Of a stretch of DNA of 51,942 nt, positions 41,210-48,769 are shown one piece after another; the stretch's first letter is position 1, and each line of letters starts with the position of its first letter. The position numbers and the translations under genes were made by a program. Location of the stretch: contig SVSJ01000017.1 in the NCBI GenBank assembly GCA_015064355.1, forward strand, positions 1 through 51,942. The letters run 5' to 3'. Source of the DNA: Oscillospiraceae bacterium (GTDB lineage: Bacteria; Bacillota; Clostridia; Oscillospirales; CAG-272). Below the pieces are notes generated by a model. It saw nothing but the letters and a program-made list of their open reading frames with translations. It ran no database searches and was not told the DNA's origin.

Positions 41210-43570
41210 TTATTTGTTTGTGTGGTTCTTTTCGAAGGATGTAACCTTTTCGGGAATCTCAATATCGTGGTTCCATTCGGACTCAACTATACCGATTGTC
41301 TCAAACTGATCCCAAGTGATCTCGATAACTCCTGCGGCTGTTTCGGTTATGAGCTCCTTCAGATCGTAGCCCTTGCGCTTGCCGGAATAGGTGGACATAT
41401 TTGCATTTGAGGTGTGAGTGCCGTCATATGCGTCGATGGCACCCGCTTCTGCGAACTTCCAAACGTATTTTTCAATAAAATACGGGGAAATGCCCCAGTT
41501 GGAGTATGCGCGGTAGCCGGAGTTGTAGTGTACCCAGTTGTTCTTGGAAACAATGAATGCGGGCGCGGAGAATACCAGAGGGTCATTTGTGTCTGTATCA
41601 GCGTTAACCTCAATTATGAGCTTGGCAACTTCAGGGTTTTCTGCTTTGAATGCATCGGAGTAGTAGAAACCGTGTCTGGGGAAGGTGTTTGGTATATACT
41701 TTCCGTTATCGTCAAATCCCTCTCCATACAGAGCCTGTCCAAGCATTACGTAATCTCGGGAGCAGTTGACAAAGAGGTTACCGGTGCACTTGTTATGGCG
41801 GCCGCCGTTAGAAACGAAACCGTTACCGTCGATATTTGCGACAACATTTCCGTATGTATTAACGTAGCTTGCCATCATATCATAATAGATACCGGAGCCA
41901 CCCATTTCAAGAATATCGGGATTTTTAGTTTTGGAAAGCTCCATAAGCTCGGGAGAACCGATATCATGAACGTAGTTGTATCTTACGATAATGTTTGCGT
42001 TTTCTTTGAGACCATCGCAGGAGATTGCGCCGCAGTCTTCAACTTCGCGTAGAATATCGAATATGTGGTTGTATTCAACTACAACGTTAATACCCTGAGC
42101 AACGTGAATACCCTTTGTTCCGGAGTCATGGCATGTGTTGTGGGAAATTGAGATCCCGATACCCTCGGCGGTAATGGCGTATGATATTGCTGTAGTAAGG
42201 TCCCAGCTTCTGATATAGTTATTATATATAGTTGCCTTGTTCTGATAGTCGGAGGCAACGTACTTATCACCACTCTTTACCTTGATTGCGTTGTCGCCAA
42301 TATCGTGGATGTAGTTGCCGCTGATATTCATATAAAGCCCGTTGCCGGCGATACCGTTTTCACCTGCTGCGGAAATAGTGCAGTCGACAATGTTGAGGTG
42401 ATCCGCACCGTTTAAGTCAACCGCGTTGTGCATGCTGGAGGTAAGGTCGAGATTTTTGAGTGTGATGTAGTCTGCGTTGTCAAGCTTGATAATGCTGTCG
42501 GCTGCAGTAACTGTCAGTTGTGATGTGGCAAAATCTTCTGAGGGATAGTAATAGAGAATTGCGTTTTCATCAATAAAGTACTCTCCGGGAGCGTCGAGGG
42601 CTTCTGGAAAATTGTAGAGACGCACAAGACCGCCGCATACGGGGTAGTACCCGATAGCGGAAGTGGTGAACGTGTCACTTTCGGTACTGATCTTATCTAC
42701 AAAGCCGTATGTGCCTGCCCAAAGGAAGCGGAGATGACTGCGCAAATACTTGGTATAAGGAGAAGTGAAGGTGCTGATATCCTCGAAGTATTCTTCACCG
42801 TAATCCACAAGTGTGGAAACCGCAAGGTGTTCTTCGCTTTTGCTGTCAGTCCATAATTCATATACGAGTTCATTGCCGTTTTCATCCAACCAGCAACCGC
42901 CGTCAATAACTGCCCATGTGTCGTTGGGGTACTGACAAAGAGTTTGTCGTTCCTTATTTGACGCAAGGAACGGATGGAAGGCAAAGTAGTAATTGCTCTT
43001 CATGTATTCAGAAATATCGTCTGATGAGATGCCGAACTTTTTAAGGTCGGATTCTACGATCTTTCCTTTAGCATCCGCCGGGAAATATTCAGATGCACTG
43101 CTTGTGGCAGGAGAAAAATCCTTTGCAGAAAGGGAAATGCCGCCAACAACGGTGGTTCCGTCTTCGCCGAGGTAGGTGATGGGGCAATCTTCTGTGCCGC
43201 TGTCTTCAGCTGTCAGAACGATAGGTTCTGTGATCGTATAGGTTCCTGATTTGACAAGAACAGTGATTCCATCAAATTCAGATTTGTCAAGTGTGCGAAT
43301 GGCATCGCGAGCAGCTGTGATCGTTCCAAAGGGGTTCTTCTCAGTACCGTTGGCGTCGGATTTACCCTTCTCGGAAACGTAAACTGTGAGGATGCCGTCC
43401 TCAAGCTTTCCGATAGAGGGTCCTTCGTCCTCGTCTTTCTGGAACAGAGTTCTGATAAGACGAACCAGATTAAGGGTTCTTGTGAATGATGCAGAGGGAG
43501 CTGCGGAAACGGAAACTACCGTGCCGAGCATCATACAAATAGTGAGTATAAGTGCGACTGTTCTTTTCAT
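41210..43570 (-). CDS. Secreted beta-helix protein 6
   Basis: A 786-residue protein, closest to gene 4: the signal peptide region and the C-terminal WNHDIEIPEKVTSFEKNHTNK segment are the same in both. Blocks: VYVSEKGKSDANGTEKNPFGT, VLVKSGTYTITEPIVL, VGGISLSAKDF, QYPNDTWAVIDGG, EYFIDENAILYYYPSE. Coils: GNYIHDIGDNAIK, YNHIFDILREVEDCGAI, GNVVANIDGNGFVSNGG; tail SGKRKGYDLKELI. The middle diverges from gene 4, so similarity is patchy along the gene. Exported; function unknown beyond the fold. Confidence 0.85.
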   Translation of the reverse strand: MKRTVALILTICMMLGTVVSVSAAPSASFTRTLNLVRLIRTLFQKDEDEGPSIGKLEDGILTVYVSEKGKSDANGTEKNPFGTITAARDAIRTLDKSEFDGITVLVKSGTYTITEPIVLTAEDSGTEDCPITYLGEDGTTVVGGISLSAKDFSPATSSASEYFPADAKGKIVESDLKKFGISSDDISEYMKSNYYFAFHPFLASNKERQTLCQYPNDTWAVIDGGCWLDENGNELVYELWTDSKSEEHLAVSTLVDYGEEYFEDISTFTSPYTKYLRSHLRFLWAGTYGFVDKISTESDTFTTSAIGYYPVCGGLVRLYNFPEALDAPGEYFIDENAILYYYPSEDFATSQLTVTAADSIIKLDNADYITLKNLDLTSSMHNAVDLNGADHLNIVDCTISAAGENGIAGNGLYMNISGNYIHDIGDNAIKVKSGDKYVASDYQNKATIYNNYIRSWDLTTAISYAITAEGIGISISHNTCHDSGTKGIHVAQGINVVVEYNHIFDILREVEDCGAISCDGLKENANIIVRYNYVHDIGSPELMELSKTKNPDILEMGGSGIYYDMMASYVNTYGNVVANIDGNGFVSNGGRHNKCTGNLFVNCSRDYVMLGQALYGEGFDDNGKYIPNTFPRHGFYYSDAFKAENPEVAKLIIEVNADTDTNDPLVFSAPAFIVSKNNWVHYNSGYRAYSNWGISPYFIEKYVWKFAEAGAIDAYDGTHTSNANMSTYSGKRKGYDLKELITETAAGVIEITWDQFETIGIVESEWNHDIEIPEKVTSFEKNHTNK

Positions 43571-43603
43571 AAGCTTTCTCCTTTATGAGAGAGTTGTATA
43601 TAG

Positions 43604-43632
43604 ATTATATCACATTAACATCCTAAAATCAA
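43604..43632 (-). promoter_or_regulatory. Promoter of beta-helix gene 6
   Basis: On the minus strand: TTGATT (43632-43627), a 17-bp spacer, TATAAT (43609-43604). Confidence 0.8.
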
Positions 43633-43692
43633 CCAAACGATGATAGTCATATTGCCTGAAATATGAAAGTAAAAATGTGAAATATAGCAAAA

Positions 43693-43718
43693 AAAAGAGA
43701 CTCGGTCGAGTCTCTTTT
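43693..43718 (-). terminator. Terminator of the esterase-nagB-nagA group
   Basis: AAAAGAGACTCG/CGAGTCTCTTTT perfect stem right after the nagA stop codon on the minus strand. Confidence 0.9.
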
Positions 43719-43721
43719 GAG

Positions 43722-44903
43722 TTATACAGTTTTCTTACCGCCGATATAAACGGATTTTACGGTAATGTCGTCGTCAAACAGAACAAGGTCTGCATCCATG
43801 CCGATTTCCAGCTTACCCTTGCAGTCGCCGATTCCGATCTCTCGAGCCGGGTTGACTGTTATCATTGTAACTGCCTCTGGGAGGGGAATTCCCGCCTGCT
43901 TATACATAACGCGAACCAGTCTGTCAGTTGTTGCGACGCTGCCTGCGAAAGAAATTCCGTCGGGCATGTGTGCGATTCCGTCAAAGACGCTGACAAGCTG
44001 ACCTTTTCTCAGGCTGCCGAGGAGGTATTCTCCGTCCGGCATTCCCGCGCCGCGCATTGCATCTGTTACGAGCACGATCCGGTCAAGACCTTTGGTTTTG
44101 CGGATGAGCTGCAGGAGAGAAATGGGAAGATGCTTCCCGTCAGCAATTACTTCTACGGCATATTCATCGTGAAGAAGTGCCGCTTCAAGAAGCCCGGGTA
44201 CACGGTATCCGTTTTCGCGGATTATGGTGGACATACTGCTGTAGAGATGTGTGGCCATAGTGTATCCCGCTTCAATTGCCGCAACTGCGTCACTGTATTT
44301 CGCTTCGCTGTGGCCTGCTGAGAAGAGGATACCCTCGGGACGGAGCTCCTTTGCCATTTCACAAGCGCCTTCAAGCTCGGGGGCAACGGTCCAGATAAGG
44401 ATCTCGCCGTCGGCCATTTTCACTATTTTGCGCCAGTCGTCCGGTGTGGGAGACTTTATGTACTTGGGGTCCTGTGCGCCTGCCATTGCCGCGGCAACGT
44501 AGGGGCCTTCAAGATGTACGCCGGGAACGCAGGGGAGAGACTCATATTCCGCAGATTTCTTCACAGTGCGGATGGAGTCAAACAGAGCCTCAAGCTCGTA
44601 ATCCTCGGATGTGAGGGAGGTGGGCACCATTGTGGTAGTGCCGTGCTGCATATGAGCCCGCATTGCACCGACTGTTGCTTCGACTGTGGCGTCCATAAAA
44701 TCGTGACCGCCGCCGCCGTGGACATGGATGTCGATAAATCCGGGAGCAAGGTAGTTGCCCTGACCGTCAACTACTGTGTCACCTGTGAGGGTTCCTGCTT
44801 TTCCGATTTCTGCGATCTTGCCGCCCTCCGTTTTCAGTGCCATACCGGCCTTGAGTGAATCGGGCAAAACCAGCGTTACGTTATCTATAACGATAGAGTT
44901 CAT
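43722..44903 (-). CDS. nagA: N-acetylglucosamine-6-phosphate deacetylase
   Basis: A 393-residue cytoplasmic amidohydrolase that removes acetate from GlcNAc-6-phosphate. Visible family blocks: LAPGFIDIHVHGGGGHDFMD, PTSLTSEDYE, the metal Glu in GVHLEGPYV, His in FSAGHSEAKY, His in MATHLYSSMS, and catalytic Asp in VLVTDAMRGAGMPDGEY. Length is normal. Start 44903 fits NagA N-termini; the longer frame overlaps nagB. It lies one base from the end of nagB, so it is co-transcribed and probably translationally coupled. Confidence 0.95.
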   Translation of the reverse strand: MNSIVIDNVTLVLPDSLKAGMALKTEGGKIAEIGKAGTLTGDTVVDGQGNYLAPGFIDIHVHGGGGHDFMDATVEATVGAMRAHMQHGTTTMVPTSLTSEDYELEALFDSIRTVKKSAEYESLPCVPGVHLEGPYVAAAMAGAQDPKYIKSPTPDDWRKIVKMADGEILIWTVAPELEGACEMAKELRPEGILFSAGHSEAKYSDAVAAIEAGYTMATHLYSSMSTIIRENGYRVPGLLEAALLHDEYAVEVIADGKHLPISLLQLIRKTKGLDRIVLVTDAMRGAGMPDGEYLLGSLRKGQLVSVFDGIAHMPDGISFAGSVATTDRLVRVMYKQAGIPLPEAVTMITVNPAREIGIGDCKGKLEIGMDADLVLFDDDITVKSVYIGGKKTV

Positions 44904-44904
44904 T

Positions 44905-45675
44905 TTACTTTCTTTCGATTGTGTAATCCTTGCCGCCAACCTTAACGATCTTGGATTCGTCAACCTTTGCGTAGGAATCTTCGTCAACGAAGAGGTTGAA
45001 GTCATCGTGACCCTTCATGATTGTAGCGGGGATGAGGTTTGTTACTTCGTTATGGAGGCAACCTGCAACAGCGTCAGCCTTTACGCCGTAAGGAACGATG
45101 GAAACGATCTGCTTGCACTGGAGGATCTGGTAAACTGTCATGGAAACAGCCTGCTTCGGAACGTCGTCGATGGTAGCAAACCAGCCTTCGCCAACCTGCT
45201 GGTTCTTGCAGGTGTCGTTAAGGTTAACAACGATGTAAGCTTCCTTTGTGTCGAAGTCTGCCGGCGGGTCGTTGAATGCGATGTGTGCGTTTTCGCCGAT
45301 ACCGATGAGACCAATGTCGATAGGTGCGGAACGGAGCTCAGCTGTGAGAGCAGCGATGCCTTCGGGTGTGCCGTCAACGAGGTGAGCAGCCTTAAGGTTG
45401 ATCTTGTTGATGAATCTTTCCTTCAGGTACTTTCTGAAGCTTGCGATGTGTGTTTCGGGAAGATCAACGTACTCGTCGAGGTGGAACATTTCAACCTTGG
45501 ACCAGTCAACGTCGCGGGTGATCAGCTCTTCGATTGTTGTGAGCTGAGATGCGCCTGTGGAGAGAACGATTCTTGCTACGCCGTTTGCTGCGATAGCCTT
45601 GTTGATTTCCGCTGCAACGAAATCTGCTGCGTTTGCGCCGAGAGCTTTTGCGTCTTTGCTGATGATGATTTTCAT
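44905..45675 (-). CDS. nagB: Glucosamine-6-phosphate deaminase family protein (variant active site)
   Basis: A 256-residue sugar-phosphate isomerase-fold protein of the NagB/6-phosphogluconolactonase superfamily. LSTGASQLTTIEEL is the phosphate loop, and LDEYVDLPETHIASFRKYL carries the Asp of classical NagB (E. coli D72). The loop GIGENAHIAFNDPPADF corresponds to classical GxGxDGHIAFNEP, with D141 to Asn and E148 to Asp by E. coli numbering. This GENxHxAFND form is typical of a NagB-like subfamily rather than canonical NagB. Adjacent nagA supports deamination of an amino-sugar phosphate to fructose-6-phosphate, but the exact substrate may differ. Confidence 0.85.
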   Translation of the reverse strand: MKIIISKDAKALGANAADFVAAEINKAIAANGVARIVLSTGASQLTTIEELITRDVDWSKVEMFHLDEYVDLPETHIASFRKYLKERFINKINLKAAHLVDGTPEGIAALTAELRSAPIDIGLIGIGENAHIAFNDPPADFDTKEAYIVVNLNDTCKNQQVGEGWFATIDDVPKQAVSMTVYQILQCKQIVSIVPYGVKADAVAGCLHNEVTNLIPATIMKGHDDFNLFVDEDSYAKVDESKIVKVGGKDYTIERK

Positions 45676-45702
45676 TTTTTTACTCCTTTACGCCTTATAT
45701 AA

Positions 45703-45717
45703 TAAGGTACATTTTGT
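45703..45717. promoter_or_regulatory. Palindrome CCTTATATAATAAGG upstream of nagB
   Basis: Perfect inverted repeat CCTTAT-ATA-ATAAGG in the 69-bp gap between the esterase gene and nagB, about 27 bp before the nagB start. It may be an operator or a -10 region for an internal promoter; no good -35 is seen on the minus strand. Confidence 0.5.
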
Positions 45718-45744
45718 TTAAGATTTATTTAATGGATATTGCGA

Positions 45745-46782
45745 TCAAAGATATTTCTTGAAGAAGTCGGGTGCGACCTTGCCGGAGAACTGGTGACCGC
45801 CAGGATGAACATCTGTGTGAAGCAGATCGGTAAGTCCTGCCGCGTCGTAGATCTCCTTTGTACCGAGGTATCCCTGGTGGAGGTCCTTGTAGTAGAAGCA
45901 GTGGTCAAACAGTCCCATTTCAAGAAGGAGGGGACGGGGTGCGATGAGGCCTGCGATATCATAGGTGTCGAAGTACTTATACAGATTCGGAACTATCTGT
46001 GAACCGCAGAAATTTGCTCTTTTGATAGCAAACTCAGAGAAGGGGTTAACGTAACCGATAATATCAGCCGCCTTGATTCTCGGCTCAACCGCAGTTGCAA
46101 ATGTTGTGATAGTGCCTCCATAGGAAAGTCCCATCATACCGATTCTGTCAGGGTCAACTTCGTCCATTGTTTCGAGATAGTCGATGCAACGGCGGATATC
46201 CCAGATATTGAGGGTCATGGGATAAATTCCAAGGAGAGCTCCTTTGATAAAGTTTATATTGCAGAGGTCGCGGCCTGTAGATACGGAGGCTTCGATATAT
46301 TCATGTCTTTCGCCGAATCCGCGCAGGTCGGGTGCTATGGTAACAAATCCTTCCTTCGCCATCTGCTCAGCGTAGTTGTAATTCATCTTTGCGATCTCAG
46401 CAGCGTGTGCTCCATCCCCCAAGACTCCTGCGACAGGATCCTTGCCGTAAGGACCGTGACCGTGGCTGCAGACGATTGCGGGTAGCCGTTCTCCCGGCTT
46501 TCTGTTTGCCGGAATGAGAACATAGCAGGGGATCTTCATATACTTATCGGCGTTTATGATAACGCGCTGTCTGATATAGTCGCCCTGGAACTCACTGTAT
46601 TCAACGATTGGCTCGAGGTCAACCTTTTCGGGGAAGTCACCCAAAAGATCGAGGAGCTTTTCGTGAGCCGCTTTATGCCACTCATCAAAGCTCATGCCAG
46701 CGTGACGGAAGCTTAACTTCGGCTTATGCTCACGCGCGATTTCATTCCACATATCGTAGAGGAAAAATGATCTGTCTTCCAT
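45745..46782 (-). CDS. Alpha/beta-hydrolase, acetyl-xylan-esterase/dienelactone-hydrolase-like
   Basis: A 345-residue hydrolase without signal peptide. VCSHGHGPYGKDP is the oxyanion-hole region, GMMGLSYGGT has the nucleophile Ser, and HPGGHQF near the C-terminus gives the His; the Asp is probably in the LLLEMGLFDHCF segment. The long insertion between strand 4 and the nucleophile (INFIKGALLGIYPMTLNIWDIRR) matches large bacterial carbohydrate-esterase-like hydrolases. Likely job: de-esterification of a substituted sugar, consistent with nagB/nagA just downstream. Start 46782 has GGAGG at 6 bp. Confidence 0.8.
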   Translation of the reverse strand: MEDRSFFLYDMWNEIAREHKPKLSFRHAGMSFDEWHKAAHEKLLDLLGDFPEKVDLEPIVEYSEFQGDYIRQRVIINADKYMKIPCYVLIPANRKPGERLPAIVCSHGHGPYGKDPVAGVLGDGAHAAEIAKMNYNYAEQMAKEGFVTIAPDLRGFGERHEYIEASVSTGRDLCNINFIKGALLGIYPMTLNIWDIRRCIDYLETMDEVDPDRIGMMGLSYGGTITTFATAVEPRIKAADIIGYVNPFSEFAIKRANFCGSQIVPNLYKYFDTYDIAGLIAPRPLLLEMGLFDHCFYYKDLHQGYLGTKEIYDAAGLTDLLHTDVHPGGHQFSGKVAPDFFKKYL

Positions 46783-46818
46783 GCTTATCCTCCAATGGAT
46801 TTCATAATTCATCAGCAT

Positions 46819-46824
46819 ATTATA
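46819..46824 (-). promoter_or_regulatory. -10 element of the esterase-nagB-nagA group
   Basis: TATAAT on the minus strand (46824-46819) about 37 bp before the esterase start; the -35 region is weak. Confidence 0.5.
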
Positions 46825-46968
46825 TCATATTATTTCCGACAAATCGACGGGGGGATAATATTATTTACCATTTGTTCATAATTTGTCGTTCCTCTGTTGG
46901 CCGTTGCGATGTGATTCGAGTATGCGATAGTGACATATATTATTATGGATGATTTTTTGAAAAAAACC

Positions 46969-46997
46969 TTGTTTTTCCATTGCTGACAAGTTATAAT
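46969..46997 (+). promoter_or_regulatory. Promoter of CBM9-TEAPA gene 1
   Basis: TTGTTT (46969-46974), a 17-bp spacer, TATAAT (46992-46997). A second weaker candidate is TTGACG near 47022 with TAATAC 17 bp on. TTGTTCATAATTTGT upstream (46872-46886) also occurs before gene 3. Confidence 0.65.
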
Positions 46998-47066
46998 AGA
47001 ATTGACCCGTTTCTTGTCGCTTGACGTGAAACGAATATACAAATAATACGAGGAGTAACTTATTTT

Positions 47067-48575
47067 ATGAAGAAACTTATTACACTCATCCTTGTAGCTG
47101 TACTGATGATCGGTTTTGCAGTTGTTGCAAATGCGGCGGTCGGTACAGTTGTTAAGGCAAACAAAACCGACAAGGCCCCCAATCTTGAGTATATCGACGA
47201 ATCTTGGGGTGAGCCTGTTATCAGAGTAACACCTGATAGCCCTAACGCAGAGCTTTTCAAGTACTGGAACGAATTTAATGACACAGCTATGTATTCTCAC
47301 GAAGGTACAGGTCCCAACGGTCGTACAACAATTGAACCTGAAGATTCCTCATTTGATCTCTTCATTCGCTGGGACAACAAGTACCTCTATATAGGTGTTC
47401 TTTCTGCCGATTACGAGATCTGCGGATCTGTGGAAGCTTGGAGGGGTGACGGCGTTCAGATGTGGATCCAGCCCCTTGAAACACTTGTTGCCAACAATAT
47501 GACAACTTGCGGCTTCTATAATTACACAGACGCTCTTACCAATCCTACCAGCCTTGAATATAAGAATCAGTATCAGGCTGTATGCCAGTACTACTGGACA
47601 CTTGACTTCGACGATTATTCTGTTTCCAATGCCGGCGCGGCAGCTGAATGTGAAAAGTACATTCTTATGGAAGACGATATGATGCACTGCACAATTGCCA
47701 TTCCGCTTTCCAACTTCGGTCTTAATGCAAAGAAGATGGATCTCCATGGATTTGAACTTGGTGCTGCGATTTTGCGTATGAGCTCCAAGAGCAGCTTTGA
47801 CGAAGGATATGCCGGCTGCCTTGTTTGGGGTAAGTTCTTTGAGCATATTGATTCCGAAACCATCAATACAATCGTTCTCGTTGACCCCGCACAGGGCGAC
47901 GTAACACCTTCCACTGAAGCACCTGCTACTGAGGCGCCTGCAACAGAGGCTCCTGCAACAGAAGCACCCGCAACAGAAGCACCTGCAACAGAGGCTCCTG
48001 CTACAGAGGCACCCGCTACTGAGGCTCCTGCTACAGAAGCACCTGCTACTGAGGCGCCTGCAACAGAGGCTCCTGCAACAGAAGCACCTGCAACAGAAGC
48101 ACCCGCAACAGAAGCACCTGCAACAGAGGCTCCTGCTACAGAGGCACCCGCTACTGAGGCTCCTGCTACAGAAGCTCCCGCTACAGAGGCACCTGCAACA
48201 GAGGCTCCTGCTACAGAGGCTCCTGCTACTGAAGCTCCCGCAACTGAAGCTCCCGCAACTGAAGCTCCCGCAACAGAAGCACCTGCTACAGAAGCACCTG
48301 CTACAGAAGCACCTGTAACAGAAGCACCTGCAACTGAAGCTCCTGCTACTGAAGCTCCCGCTACAGAAGCACCTGCTACTGAGGCTCCCGCTACAGAGGC
48401 ACCTGCAACAGAAGCTCCCGCTACTGAAGCTCCCGCTACTGAAGCTCCTGCTACTGAACCCAAGACTGAAGAACCCGTAGAAAAGAGCAACACAGGTCTT
48501 ATCATCGCAATCGTTGCTGTTGTTGTGGTTGTTGGCGCAGGTCTCGGCATCGTACTTGGCAAGAAAAAGAAATAA
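47067..48575 (+). CDS. Surface CBM9-like protein with long TEAPA stalk, copy 1
   Basis: A 502-residue exported protein. Signal peptide about 1-23 (FAVVANA). A CBM9/DOMON-like beta-sandwich (about 24-275) shows YIDESWGEP, a SSFDLFIRWDNKYLYIGV strand pair, EAWRGDGVQMWIQP and FDEGYAGCLVWG, the usual CBM9 layout of substrate-facing Trp residues. Then comes a TEAPA repeat (about 283-465; near 37 units), then EEPVEKSNTG and one membrane helix (about 477-498) ending in KKKK. No LPxTG is seen, so it is membrane- rather than sortase-anchored. Probably it displays a glycan-binding domain on a stiff stalk. GAGGAG precedes the ATG. Confidence 0.88.
   Translation: MKKLITLILVAVLMIGFAVVANAAVGTVVKANKTDKAPNLEYIDESWGEPVIRVTPDSPNAELFKYWNEFNDTAMYSHEGTGPNGRTTIEPEDSSFDLFIRWDNKYLYIGVLSADYEICGSVEAWRGDGVQMWIQPLETLVANNMTTCGFYNYTDALTNPTSLEYKNQYQAVCQYYWTLDFDDYSVSNAGAAAECEKYILMEDDMMHCTIAIPLSNFGLNAKKMDLHGFELGAAILRMSSKSSFDEGYAGCLVWGKFFEHIDSETINTIVLVDPAQGDVTPSTEAPATEAPATEAPATEAPATEAPATEAPATEAPATEAPATEAPATEAPATEAPATEAPATEAPATEAPATEAPATEAPATEAPATEAPATEAPATEAPATEAPATEAPATEAPATEAPATEAPATEAPATEAPVTEAPATEAPATEAPATEAPATEAPATEAPATEAPATEAPATEAPATEPKTEEPVEKSNTGLIIAIVAVVVVVGAGLGIVLGKKKK
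47913..48459 (+). repeat. 15-bp repeat array encoding TEAPA, gene 1
   Basis: About 36-37 in-frame units. Synonymous changes (ACA/ACT, GAA/GAG, GCA/GCT/GCC) are scattered; the protein is nearly invariant, with only one Ala-to-Val. Confidence 0.95.
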
Positions 48576-48610
48576 TTAACATTTTCAGCTATAGTTTTTA
48601 TACAAAAACG

Positions 48611-48638
48611 GGGATTTGCCACGCGCAGATCCCTTTTG
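48611..48638 (+). terminator. Terminator after CBM9-TEAPA gene 1
   Basis: GGGATTTGC (48611-48619) pairs with GCAGATCCC (48625-48633), one wobble, then TTTTG. Confidence 0.75.
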
Positions 48639-48710
48639 TTATGCGGAACTTACAAATTTGAGGCCGAATTTTCGGGGGAAAATACTATAGAAAGAATTAC
48701 AAAAATGTGG

Positions 48711-48716
48711 TATAAT
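48711..48716 (+). promoter_or_regulatory. Extended -10 promoter of CBM9-TEAPA gene 2
   Basis: TGGTATAAT (48708-48716): TG-N-TATAAT extended -10, with a weak -35 (TAGAAA). About 54 bp before the start codon. Confidence 0.6.
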
Positions 48717-48769
48717 TTTTCCATTGAAAGATTATATCTTTTAACAAATATCTACCAAGGAGTAATACT

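Noticed and set aside
24102-43718. Repeated hairpins as IS element ends
   Set aside because: They are 26-28 bp stems with T runs immediately after stop codons, with no transposase or target duplication, so they are terminators.
47615-48622. Long minus-strand open frame reading GASVAGASVA through the TEAPA repeat (also at 49525-50148 and 51094-51690)
   Set aside because: It is the mirror of the 15-bp repeat; no ribosome-binding site or signal, and the sense frames have signal peptides, domains and anchors.
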